From Dallia pectoralis (taxonomy: Eukaryota; Chordata; Actinopteri; Esociformes; Umbridae): a DNA stretch of 64,000 nucleotides. The stretch lies in contig CM055728.1 of NCBI GenBank assembly GCA_029465975.1, positions 5,302,900-5,366,899 of the forward strand, in the 5' to 3' direction. The notes beneath the pieces were generated by a model, which saw only the letters and a program-made list of their open reading frames with translations, was not told the DNA's origin and did not search any database. A program made the position numbers and the translations under genes. Below, piece by piece: positions 34,194 through 44,075 of the stretch (position 1 is the first letter of the stretch; each line of letters opens with the position of its first letter).

Positions 34194-34990
34194 CAATCAG
34201 GATCTGGGGAGGTTCCTGAGGTCATATTGTCAGGACCGGCCGGGGGAGTTTGCGGAGTTTCTGCCATGGGCAGAGTATGCCCAAAATTCACTCCGCCACT
34301 CCTCCACTAACCTAACCCCATTTCAATGTGTCCTAGGATACCAGCCGGTTCTGGCACCGTGGCAGCAGAGCCAGGCCGACACCGGGGTACCGGCAGTGGA
34401 CGAGTGGTTCCGGCGTGCTGGGGCGACATGGGATGCTACCCCAAACACCGCCAGAAGACGTCCGCTGACCGGAGGCGCAGTGACGCGCCCGTCTATACCC
34501 CGGGGGATCGGGTCTGGCTCTCGACCCGGAACCTCCCCGTCCGCCTGCCCTGCCGGAAGCTGGGTCCGCGGTTTGTGGGGCCGTTTAAAGTCCTGAGGAG
34601 AGTGAACGAGGTGACGTATCGATTGCAGCTGCCACCTATCGAATTAATCCCTCGTTTCATGTCTCTCTCCTCAGGCCGGTGGTGGCTGGTACCGTCCAGC
34701 GATCGAGGGTGCTGGAGACCCCCCGGCCCCCCCTGGACATCGAGGGGGCCACGGCGTACACTGTCAAGGACATCATCAACTCCAGACGCCGGGAGGGGGC
34801 CTTCAGTATCTCGTGGAGTGGGAGGGGTACGGCCCGGAGGAGCGATGTTGGGTGCAGGCGAGGGATGTGCTGGACTCAAATCTTCTAGAGGATTTCCATC
34901 GCCGGCGCCCTGACCGTCCAGCTCCTCCTCCTCCGGGTCGGCCCCGAGGTCGGGGTCGACGCGCTGCTGGAGCCGCGCGTCAGGGGGGGA
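34194..34990 (+). pseudogene. Chromovirus integrase C-terminus and chromodomain, frameshifted
   Basis: One frame to about 34430 reads DLGRFLRSYCQDRPGEFAEF and NSLRHSSTNLTPFQCVLGYQ. A second frame carries the GPY/F module (YTPGDRVWLSTRNLP, KLGPRFVGPFKVLRR). A chromodomain follows, split: IEGATAYTVKDIINSRRR in one frame and WEGYGPEERCWVQARDVL in another. Chromodomains guide integration to marked chromatin. A G-run at 34983-34989 before the LTR is the polypurine tract. Confidence 0.85.
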
Positions 34991-34994
34991 GTAA

Positions 34995-35359
34995 TGTGAG
35001 AACTCCCTCAGAAACCAGTCTACCGCCACCTGCGGGCAGGCTTCGGCGGTCGTCCTCTCCGGCCTTCTAAGCCATCATCGTTAACCCCTCCCCCTGCACA
35101 CCTTGTTTACACTCGTCATCACTACACCTGGTGTCCATTATCTCATTAGAGTACTATTTAAGTTCCCTGTGTTTGGTCTGGTCTTTGTGTGGAATTGTTA
35201 AATGTTACGTGTCTTGTACACGTATCATTTATACTCCGTGTGAGGAGTTATTCTCTGTTACTGAGTGCGCTGTGCCGCATCCTTGCCTTTTGGAATTATA
35301 GCGGTTCTACGCTCTACTGCATTCTAAGGGATTGTTCCCTAGAAATACACACCGTGACA
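34995..35359 (+). repeat. Chromovirus 3' LTR, with internal deletion
   Basis: 365 bp; matches the 5' LTR but lacks about 60 bp before the final CACACCGTGACA and a short piece near the CACG motif at 35221. The two LTRs differ at several further sites, so this insertion is older than the provirus at 19963. Confidence 0.9.
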
Positions 35360-35364
35360 GTATT

Positions 35365-35929
35365 GAACAGAGCTAAACAGAGCTGGATATTACTCATGTT
35401 AAGTATATTTCTTGTGTTGGAATACGACCTTGTTGTTTAGAGGATAATTAATTTGTAAATCCATTTATAATCGAGGGAGAAAGGCCGCTCATTTATTTGT
35501 ATCACAGATATGTTAAAGTGTTACAGCAATGTGAAATACAGGATGTTCCCGGGTTCAGAAATTCATACAACAATCTCAAACGTACTGCATTTAAGTTTTA
35601 TCGTTTTCAAGGCTACAGAGAACGAGAGAAACCGGCTACTAACCCTGTGGCCATGTCATTAAACTGAAACAACAGGACCCACTTTACTGAGCTCATCTCA
35701 GCCAAACAATTACATCCATAAACCACCGCTGGTAGCTAATGTAGACCTGGACTTTTTCAAACAGTCCCCAAGAGAATTATACAAACCGAACAGAAAGAGG
35801 AAAACCTTTTACCACATCGCATCAAAACAGCGCTAAATGTGTTGCTTCTCTAAGAATTCCCAACAACATTTGAATTTCTTGGGAGATTAACATTATAATT
35901 GAATTCACACAAACAGGCCGACGTTCCCA
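35365..35929. other. Intron sequence without recognised features
   Basis: AT-rich, nothing recognised. Confidence 0.45.
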
Positions 35930-36530
35930 TCCTTGGACCAGAAACAAATATTGTCTATATTGCCACCCCCTGGGACCACCCAGTCGACAATGATGAGTAG
36001 TATTGGACAGGGGTCCAAGGAGGGACAAACAACAAACCGGAGACAGGGTGTTGCGTGTCCAAGGCTCATCACTGTAAGACGATGATGCTCTGGAAATGTT
36101 CTTTTGGTCCTAGCATTCATGTGGACGTCAATTTGACACGTGCCACCTACCTAAACATGGTTGCTGATCAGGTACCTCCTTCATGGTAATGGTGGTTCCT
36201 GAAAGAAGTGGGGCCTTGTTCCTCAGGATGATGTTCTCTGCCCCACTGCACAAATTGTTTGGGAATGCTTTGAGAAACATAATGAGTTCATGGATGTTGC
36301 CCTGTTCTCCAAATTTCCCAGATATACATCTGGTTGAGCGTCTGTGGGATGTGCTGGACCAACAAGTCTGATCCACAGCGGCTCCACCTTGCAACTTACA
36401 GGACGTGAAGGATCTGCTGCTAATGTCTTGATGTCAGATACCACAAGAAAGCTTCAGGGCATTTGTAGAGTCCATGACTCACACTGTCTCAGACAGAATA
36501 TCAACAGATGTTTATTTGCTCATCAGTGTG
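35930..36530 (+). mobile_element. Tc1-like transposase remnant
   Basis: Same family as 9665-11045: shared phrases include GTGGGATGTGCTGGACCAAC (about 36347) and the segment for HVDVNL (about 36120). Frames are broken throughout and the N-terminal half is nearly gone. Confidence 0.65.
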
Positions 36531-36744
36531 TTTGACCACAGGATTAGTTATGACCATGAAAAACTACGCAAAACTTTACCCTGTGGTAGACATGTTATTT
36601 AGCCATTTACAATTAAATCACATTGTTATTTCTAAGTGTAATCAGGTAACTTAGTTAGGTCATTGAGTGTCTCTACCCTTTCCACTCGTGAGAGATGCAT
36701 CTACTACAGATAGAGTTGCTAACTCCTGAAGGCTTGTAAATATC

Positions 36745-36995
36745 GTGTTATGTTATATGTTATATGCTATGTTCCCTAAGTGGGCACCAACATATATGGT
36801 TTGGGACCACAGTGAACTGTACTGTAATGTTGATAGGCCTGAACTCGGCCTTCAAAAGAGAGCCATTGACTGACTCTGCAGGGAGTGATGTAAACCCCTC
36901 CAGGCGTATATATATATATATATCTTGAATATAGTTTTGCTTGTGAATAAAATTTACAGTCTGTAAACTTTTCCCATTTAGTGATTTCCATGACA
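36745..36995 (+). repeat. Possible solo LTR, retroviral type
   Basis: Runs TGTTATGTTATATG to TTTCCATGACA, with GCGTATATATATATATAT as promoter-like box (about 36903) and AATAAAATT as polyadenylation-like signal. The end resembles 12310-12500 on the other strand. No target duplication is visible. Confidence 0.35.
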
Positions 36996-37781
36996 ATGGC
37001 CTCTGACACAAAGCAGTACCTCGCTAGTTGATTTACCTGTGTTTACGGACAGGCCTGCAATCCGGAGGCCACATACTGTGTGTCTGTGAGCATTGCTGAG
37101 ACTCCCAAACACCGGAATTACAAGACTGCATGCACACACACTAAAGCCTATTTTACCCTGCCAAGACTGCATGCACACACACTAAAGCGTATTTCATCCT
37201 GCCAAGCGGCTCAAAAAATTTGAAGCATGACCAAAGCTAAGGTCAAGAAAAATCTGTATTGGACTGCGAATGCAGATATGTCTGGGAGTGTGTGTGTGCG
37301 CGCGTACATGTGTGCGCGTGCGTGCAGTTTATCTGCCAACAGTTTAATTTAAAAGTGGCAGACACAGAGCCAGATTATGGGTCGTTCTGGGCCTGCACAC
37401 GAGATTTTTATTTTTAGAAAGGAAAAGAGGGTTAGCCAGTGAAGTGAAACGGACATGAATGAGATTGCTAATGTTTTTCCCTCACTTCTTGTCCTCTCCC
37501 TGCATTTATAAAACCAAGCTATGACCAGACAGTGACTATCTTCTGGGTACCTTCTTCGTAGGACATCTGTATATACTTTTTCCAGGTGATCGATGAAGAT
37601 ATCCCAGCAATTGTACATCCTATATCGGAATGTCAAAATGCATTTGATACGACGTACATAATAACTCAATTCCTGTCGTCAAACCCTGCATTATATTACT
37701 TAATACGTTGAACCACAGCTTAAGGAACTGGCTCAGACACTTAAAGGAGGTGATACAATAGCAAGTATTGTCACTACACAC
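36996..37781. other. Intron sequence downstream of the 60-bp exon
   Basis: Contains two copies of a 40-bp segment with CTGCATGCACACACACTAAA (37120-37190) and a short GT/GC-rich patch (37290-37325). No other feature was recognised. Confidence 0.5.
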
Positions 37782-37841
37782 CTGCAGGTCAGGGTCCTCT
37801 TCGTGCTGAAGGTGAGCTTCTTCTGCTGCTTCCACCAGACG
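37782..37841 (-). CDS. cacna2d3: Calcium-channel alpha-2/delta-3 subunit, 60-bp exon
   Basis: A very short minus-strand exon of 20 codons, phase 0-0, between acceptor CTATACAG and donor CTGCAG|GTGTGT. It reads RLVEAAEEAHLQHEEDPDLQ, which continues directly from the exon at 59010-59126 and runs into the exon at 11537-11699, as in vertebrate alpha-2/delta-3. The acceptor's upstream region is a small tandem repeat (three copies of a 14-bp unit, about 37856-37895), which forms part of the pyrimidine-rich tract. Being small and in phase on both sides, skipping it would remove 20 residues without a frameshift. Flanking introns are about 21.2 and 26.1 kb. Confidence 0.9.
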
Positions 37842-37900
37842 CTGTATAGAAGATAGAGAGCGAATGAGAGAGCGAATGAGAGAGCGAATGAGGCATATCA
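37842..37900 (-). promoter_or_regulatory. Tandem repeat in the 3' splice site of the 60-bp exon
   Basis: Plus-strand GAGAGAGCGAATGA repeats three times (about 37856-37895). In the transcript it gives CTCTCTCATTCGCT units just before CTATCTTCTATACAG, extending the pyrimidine tract. Confidence 0.6.
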
Positions 37901-38817
37901 GACTCAACCGATACTTTTTACGACAATCAATATTAACTGGAAAACACAACCCTGTTTTCAGAGCACTTATAATTCTCAGGAGACTAATTTGAAGTAAAGA
38001 GCCTAAGAATTTGACCAAAAAATATTTTGCTTTCAGCTTTTCCCGACCTCGGTCCCAGCAAATTGTCACATTCTCTAACGGACCCCTGAAAATGCCCGAA
38101 AACAATGTTGAAAACCTATACACACATAAAAAACATATGAATACTTAGTTAACATATAAAGATTTGGCAACACAGATAATAACACCCTTACAGCATCAGG
38201 ATGCTCCAAACAGAAGTCCAATAACACACACACAGGCAATATCAACAGCACCTCATTGCAGGGCATTGTGGGTAACTAATTCAGTTCACACACAAAAAGT
38301 GCCATGAAAAGCTGTCATACAGTGAATGATTGCTCCTTCCCACAGCTGGGTCTGCGGAGAATGGTTTCACTTCTTTACATTAACTTAACATATTAATCTT
38401 TCGTGAAGCGTCTGTAATCTACAGGCAGTGTGCCATATATTTACACATTGAATAGTGTGCACGCGTGTGTGTGCACCATGTGTCAGTCTGTCTTCGTCTG
38501 TCAAACTAGTCTCTTTTTGTGATAGACAGATAGACTGAAGTGATACCGTGCTAATAAAAAGGACATTTTGTAACTGTGAGGCCAAACAGCCTGCAGGGCT
38601 TGGCAATGTGTGGATACACCAACATAAGAGTGCTCTAGAATCAAACAGATAAGAATAAGAGACGTGAAAAATGATGAGAAAGGAACAGATGAGTAACATT
38701 CTCTAAAGGTCAAACTGGTTAGCTTGCAACTTGCAAGGAAATTATAGACATTGGCTGTGACAGGCTGGTCGATATGCCGATATGCCCAAAACGTTTGTCT
38801 GTTTGTTCCCTTACGAA
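37901..38817. other. Intron sequence without recognised features
   Basis: Nothing coding or repetitive recognised. Confidence 0.45.
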
Positions 38818-39681
38818 AAAAAAGTATACTTTAAGTTTATTTTTGTGAGTATACTTAAGTTTAAAAAGTATACTATTATTAAGGTACTTAAAGTATACTA
38901 GAAGTGTACTTATTTATATACTATTTTTATACTAAGTAGACTAAATTGGCCCACTTTTTAGTTTATTTAGTACACTTTAGAGTACACTTATAGTTTATTT
39001 TAAGTATACTTTTAAATACTTTAAAGTAACCCGTGTAGTGTACTTTTAGTTTATGAAGTAGACTTCTTAAAGTACTTAAAAGTATACTTTTGTATACTTA
39101 AAAGTAACCTGTGTAGTGCACTTTCAGTTCATGAAGTACACTTCTTGAAGTACTTAAGTATACATTTGAATACTGTCAAGTGCACTTTCAACTCATGTAC
39201 TTCAAGAAGTAAACCTAATAAATGTCAATTTACTATGATTTACTAATAGATTTAAACACATAGTATAACTGTACAAGCCATGTTTGTCAAAAGAACCTTA
39301 AACAATACTCTAACAATCAGTGCCATGTGTCTGGTAGGAGTTCCACTTGAAACTTTAAAATATACTTTTGTAATTAACATCTTTAAAATAAAGGAAATAC
39401 AGTACATATTCAAAATACCTAAATAAATCTGAGAGGCAAGACACACAATGTGACTTAGACACATTTATTGAAAAACAGATAAATATGTTCATAAATATTT
39501 TCATGAGATAATATTGTCAAAGCTACATTAAAGGGGGATAAAGCAGCTATGAACACTTAAAATGTTGATATATACATATATATTTTTTTAAATTGTAGAA
39601 CTATTTTGAACTCTAAACGTTAAAATAAACATGGTTATTTTATTTAACAATATGCTTCTTTTTTGTACATGAAATGCATGC

Positions 39682-39791
39682 TCACATCTTTTCTGCCTTT
39701 ACATGTTTGAAGCATTCATTGTTGCACTTCTTGCCCAAGATCCTCCGGACATCTTGCACTGTTATTTCTTCAAATTTCTCCCTAGCATGCC
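39682..39791 (-). CDS. Exon-like block 3 with stop and polyadenylation signal
   Basis: Acceptor TTTTTTTACAG. Two bases then 35 codons containing FEEITVQDVRRILGKKCNN and FKHVKAEKM before TGA at 39682-39684; AATAAA on the minus strand is at 39639-39644. It needs one carried-over base, but the main donor of block 2 leaves none; a weaker donor 4 bases further (TAT|GTTTCA) would fit. So the gene is either slightly damaged or uses that donor. Confidence 0.45.
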
Positions 39792-39910
39792 CTGTAAAAA
39801 AACACAAGACAACAAGCAAACATGATTAATATATTTAACCTTTAATCGGAATTTGTGAAATTGCGCAATATTAAATTAGGATTCCAAATACACACTTGAG
39901 TGAAACATAC

Positions 39911-40141
39911 CAAGGCAGATGAATTGTCGCCCCATTCACTGTTCGGATTGTGTACGTCTTCCTCTTCACTGCTGGGATCAGTTACGTCTTCCTCTTCACT
40001 ACTGGGATCGGGTACATTGTCCTCCATGCTGTTGGGGTTGTGTATGTCATCATCCCCATTACTGAGATTGGGTATGTCTCCCTCTTTGCAGTTGGGATCA
40101 GATACAGAGTATTCTTCATTGACATTAACTTCCTCTGAAGC
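39911..40141 (-). CDS. Exon-like block 2, acidic repeats
   Basis: Acceptor ATTTCTTCAG, donor TTG|GTATGT; 77 open codons. The product is acidic with a tandem motif: NVPDPSSEEEDV, then TDPSSEEEDV, then HNPNSEWGD. The run of codons without stops in just this frame, between proper splice sites, argues for real coding origin. No domain is recognised. Confidence 0.5.
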
Positions 40142-40575
40142 CTGAAGAAATGAGAACGGGTAAGGTACATCATTTAATTTATACTAGTATAGCCAGTTAA
40201 ATGCAACATCGTATAAACACCCAGCGTGTTACAATTTATAACACACAGCATCAAGAAAAAAAATGTTGTCAGCAAACTAGTGGGTATATGGCTTATTAGG
40301 ATAAAGTACAGGGTGATTTTTGTTCCCTGCCTCTAACAAACAAGCTACCTAGCAATCTTGCCTAATTAGTAACTGTAGCTACCAGTTACCTGAAAAACAA
40401 AATATAAAGATAAGTAATTGTTAACAAGCGCTAGTTACGTGTTGTCTTCTTACATGCTCAGACGTAAGTAGCTATCTAGCTAATGTTGATGTTAGCATTA
40501 ACCATATAGCCAAGTAGCTAGTTAGCTGTTATCTCATATAGGCCTAGATAAAGTTAGAATTTAGCTCAAACTCAC

Positions 40576-40632
40576 CTGTTCATTCCATCTGTACTTGGTC
40601 CTTTTTGGAATCCTTACACCTGATTCTCGAGT
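40576..40632 (-). CDS. Exon-like block 1 of the transposon-borne gene
   Basis: A 19-codon open stretch ending IPKRTKYRWNEQ at the strong donor GAACAG|GTGAGT. It is preceded in frame by TAA (40633-40635) and has no ATG, so either the start codon was lost or translation begins elsewhere. It joins block 2 in phase 0. Confidence 0.4.
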
Positions 40633-40699
40633 TTAAAGCGTAGTTTATGGCGACTGAAACGCGCTGAAATATCTCCGGTTCAACATATGATGTTTTGCT

Positions 40700-40745
40700 C
40701 GCGCGCATGTAACAGGAAGTGACGTCACTCATTAGCTCCGCCTCC
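40700..40745 (-). promoter_or_regulatory. CRE/ETS-type promoter inside the transposon
   Basis: The full palindrome TGACGTCA is at 40720-40727, next to CAGGAAGTG (an ETS-like site) and GCTCCGCCTCC (a GC-box-like site), with CG-rich GCTCGCGCGCATG beside it. No TATA box. This looks like a housekeeping-type promoter for the exon block at 40576-40632. Confidence 0.5.
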
Positions 40746-41389
40746 ATCCGTCTTCTTCTGATGCTTCATTGGTCATTTTTCTCAGTTAATGCATGTAAAA
40801 TATGTTCAAATATATGTCCTGTCTGTCCGGGGCTTTTATTCATATCTGACTTATAAATGTTCCTCACAATACATACAGCAAAGGCGGAATTAGTTCATAG
40901 ACATTTTTATTAATACTCCAATTGATTATTATTAGTATAGTATATGAATATAGGGCTCCAAAATGTTTGACAGTAATTATGATTGCAGCTTCAGTAACAA
41001 AAAAGATAATGTGCAATGCATAATATTTCATAGTATTAGAATATACAAGATGGATCTAAAAAAATGACTTGTAATCTACTTAAACTTTTGACTGTTTTTG
41101 CTGTATAATAAAAGAAAATGTACATCTCCAGAAGAAATGTGTAAAAAATCTATTTGGTAGTATACTTAAAAGTTCAAGTAAGTTAACTATTTTCTAAATG
41201 TACTTTTTGAAAGTATATCATAAGTAAACTAAAAGTGTACTACCCATTTTGTAGTATACTGATAGTATACTTGAATATACTTTTTTCTAAGCATACTTCT
41301 TAAAAGTATATCAAAAGTAAACTAAAAGTGTACTATCCATTTTGTAGTATACTTATAGTATACTTTAATATACTTTTTTTTCGTAAGGG

Positions 41390-41805
41390 TTTGGACGGAT
41401 AATATATCAGCCCTGTGATCCTTGTAGGGCAGAACTGTTAAAAGATGTCAATCTAGAGTTCAAACGTGTGTTTTATTTTACTTAATTCTCTAACATGTGG
41501 CAGTTAAAAACTATGGTTATCTTGCTTTATCTACTGTTAGCAACACTGGCCCATCGAAAGCAACGATAAGAAAACTAACTCCCACGTTATGCATTCAGCA
41601 CCTGGCTGAAACTTACTCAGCTAGCAAGGTATTCAGTTATCTGTGGTACGCTAGCTGGGCAACATAAGGATTGAGATGTGTGTTGTCGTGTTGAGATGAG
41701 ATGTTTTGTGTGGAAAAGGTGTGATGGGAGGTGGTACTGTCGTGAGTTGTGGTGCTTCATTTATAGATTGACAACTCCTTCCCAAAATATGAGAAATACG
41801 TTTAC
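41390..41805. other. Intron sequence without recognised features
   Basis: Nothing recognised. Confidence 0.45.
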
Positions 41806-42010
41806 TATCGTTCAAAAGTTTGGGGTTACTTAAAATTGTTCTTGTTTTTTATAAAAACCTACATTACATTTTGAATAGATAATTGTTTGAAAAGGAGGTA
41901 TAGTCATTGACAATGTCAACAATAATGACAATAGTAATGAAATAAATAAGAATAAAAAGCAGCCAAAGTCAAAAGAACAGCTTTGTTAAATCCTGCAAGA
42001 AGTTTGGAAG
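41806..42010 (+). mobile_element. Tc1-like transposon end
   Basis: ATCGTTCAAAAGTTTGGGGT (about 41809) is the same type of terminal sequence as at 14005. What follows is too diverged to read a transposase. Confidence 0.4.
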
Positions 42011-42781
42011 AATTTAGCAAAAATCTAATTGAAAAAACAAATGCCACTTGCTTTAGATTTTGACTTCTAAGCGAAGGCAAATACAGATTGTCTCTGTCTC
42101 AAATTGTATTTGTCTTTATTATTATTAATTGTATTTGTTTTAATTTAATGAGATGGTTAATGTCAGTGTGTCTGTTAATTGTTTCTATTCGTTTTTAAAT
42201 GTTGTTACATTTGCGAGATGGTGTTCCCTGGGCACGTTTGCAAATGAGACCTTGGTCTCAATGTGTCTCGCTGGAAAAATAAAAGTTAGATAAAAAATAT
42301 TCTGTGGTTTATCTTTTTTCTACAAAGAAATGCTTACTGCTTAGAAAAAAATATATATTCTCAGTTAGCAAAAAACGTATGCGGAGGACAACTCATGTCC
42401 TCATATGCCATACAGACAGGACACTCTGCTTCACCAAATGTTTTCTTCCGTTTAAAATGAAGGGGGATATTTGAGCATCCGAGGCTTCAGCCCGGAAGCC
42501 CTTAGCACTGGGACCTAACATTTACTGCTATGCGTTTAGTAATCTCTCACGGAAAGATTACATCCACGAAAATGGTAAAATGATGCACGTGCCATAATGA
42601 GCAGTGCTTTGAACAAAATGTGGATTTTGGAGGCGTTAGCATCTTTTGCATTTCTACAGCGTTAAGGCCATTTTTACCATTAGCTTGTTTTTCTACCCGG
42701 ATCCTAAATGGACATAGGCTGTTATTATTGATTTGCTCTTTTGCACAGTTTAAGTTTTTACAGTGTTTGTTTTTCGCAGCC
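42011..42781. other. Intron sequence without recognised features
   Basis: AT-rich, including an AATAAAAG-rich patch near 42280. No exon or repeat was recognised. Confidence 0.4.
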
Positions 42782-43278
42782 GAATATCACAAGAATTATG
42801 TTACCTGGGAACTATTGTAGGAACACGTGATTACGTTACTAGTGAACGTATCTACCATGCATTTATGTTAAGAAATAGTATGTGGAATCAAACCACTGCA
42901 TATGGCTCGGCAGCCGAGCGTCTTACCCACTGATCCACCAGGGTCGCAGTTGGACGTCAAGTCGTTATGCAATGTAATCGCGGTTCTTACAATTGTTCAC
43001 AGGATATTAACCCAAATCCTAACCCTAAGATTACAAAACTAGCCCTAACCTTAACCCTAACATTACGAAACTAGCCCTAACCCTAACATTATGAAACTAG
43101 CCCTAACCTTAACCCTAACATTACAAAACTAACCCTAACGAAAACCTAGAGCGCACAGCGTTTTGCCACTGTAAATTGTGTTCTGCCACTGTAAGAAGAT
43201 GATGTGATTTTTTGCTTTTTACGTCTTAACGTAATCTCGTGTTTCTACAATAGTTCCCAGGGAACGTAATTGTTGTGA
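42782..43278 (-). mobile_element. Inverted-repeat element enclosing a tRNA-like head and TTAGGG-like tail
   Basis: About 57 bp at 42782-42838 (with ACCTGGGAACTATTGTAG) are repeated inverted at 43220-43278 with few changes. Between them, on the minus strand, CTGGTGGATCAGTGGGTAAG and GGTTTGATTCC (42886-42950) look like tRNA A and B boxes. This is followed by about four 32-bp units rich in CCCTAACC/CTTAACCCTAAC (43009-43145), similar to interstitial telomeric sequence. Confidence 0.5.
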
Positions 43279-43388
43279 TATAGGGTTGGTTTTTCGGTTC
43301 GTGCTACATTGTTTGTTTTAATTTGTGTATTTAAACGCCAAACCAAACTTGAAATTTTATTCTGCCTGGCTTTCTACACTTCAACATT
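43265..43388 (+). repeat. Possible LTR 3' fragment
   Basis: Ends ATTCTGCCTGGCTTTCTACA, the same 3' phrase as in the chromovirus LTRs at 53760 and 30335. The 5' part is missing or unrecognisable. Confidence 0.35.
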
Positions 43389-43389
43389 G

Positions 43390-44075
43390 GAGACCATATA
43401 ACACATAGTTTGGATGTGTGCTTTGGGTCATTGTCCTGTTGTCGGAGCAAACTGGCTCTAATCTAATGTCGTCCACAGGGTATGGCGTTTTAAAATGGAG
43501 TGATTGCCTTCCATCTTCAAGATCCATTTTACTTTGTGCAAATCTTTCCCTTCACTACAATTGCGCCCAGACAATCACATTGCCTCCTTAGTCCAAGACC
43601 TGTGACCGATGGGGTCAAGCACTCCTTCAGCATCTTTTAATTTGGTCTGCATCTCACACATGTCCTTCTTTGAGACCCAAATAGCCCAGATGTAGAATTG
43701 TCGGCCTATAAAACATTTTTTACAATCTTTTACTGTCCACTGTTCTTTTTGTTTACCCATCTGAATCTTTTCTTTGTATTGGCCAGGCTGAATCTGCTAT
43801 AGCTTTGCATCTCAGACTAGAAGACCACCATCCCAGACGAGTCTCGTCATAGTTGACATTAAGACTGATGTTTTGTGAGTACTATTTAATGAAGTTGCCA
43901 GTTGAAGACCTGTGAAGCGACTGTTTCATTGTCCCCTTGATCTTTTGTGCGCTCGTACTCGTTCAAGGTACAATAGTCATTACAACATTAACAATGAACA
44001 CGCTGTATTTTTGACGAAATTGCTTTACTTTTGAAAACAAGGATATTTGTTAGTGACCCAAAAACTTTTTAAGAG
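43390..44075 (-). mobile_element. Tc1-like transposon remnant
   Basis: Plus-strand phrases GGGTCATTGTCCTGTTGTCG and GGGGTCAAGCACTCCTTCAG correspond to a reversed fish Tc1 transposase gene; the right end has GTGACCCAAAAACTTTT, the usual terminal sequence. Frames are broken. Confidence 0.6.

Larger units (their letters stand above)
30335..35359 (+). mobile_element. Ty3/gypsy chromovirus, nearly full length, mutated
   Basis: 5025 bp bounded by LTRs of one family. The order gag, protease, reverse transcriptase, RNase H, integrase, chromodomain defines a chromovirus. Flanks GTAGT (30330-30334) and GTATT (35360-35364) look like a 5-bp target duplication with one change. Breaks include an early gag frameshift, a gag/zinc-knuckle frame change, one TGA in reverse transcriptase, a frameshift right after the integrase Glu and one in the chromodomain. 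It is antisense to the host gene. Confidence 0.92.
38818..41389 (-). mobile_element. 2.57-kb inverted-repeat DNA transposon carrying a spliced gene-like unit
   Basis: Ends are inverted: CCCTTACGAAAAAAAAGTAT at 38818 and its complement finishing CGTAAGGG at 41389. Both subterminal regions (38818-39190 and about 41150-41389) are packed with the palindrome-like AAGTATACTT/AGTATAC. No transposase is recognised, so it is non-autonomous. The centre (39640-40730) has a promoter-like region, three exon-like blocks with splice borders, a stop and an AATAAA, all on the minus strand. The superfamily is unclear; no convincing target duplication was seen. Confidence 0.75.

Noticed and set aside
30335..35359. 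Intact, active chromovirus
   Set aside because: Several frameshifts, a TGA in reverse transcriptase and a shortened 3' LTR rule it out.
38818..41389. hAT element
   Set aside because: No matching 8-bp duplication beside the CCCTTACG ends and no hAT transposase; superfamily left open.
42886..42950. True tRNA gene on the minus strand
   Set aside because: A and B box-like motifs exist but no acceptor stem or full cloverleaf can be built; a SINE head is more likely.
43009..43145. Telomere end
   Set aside because: Only about four degenerate 32-bp units within an intron; interstitial telomere-like repeat at most.
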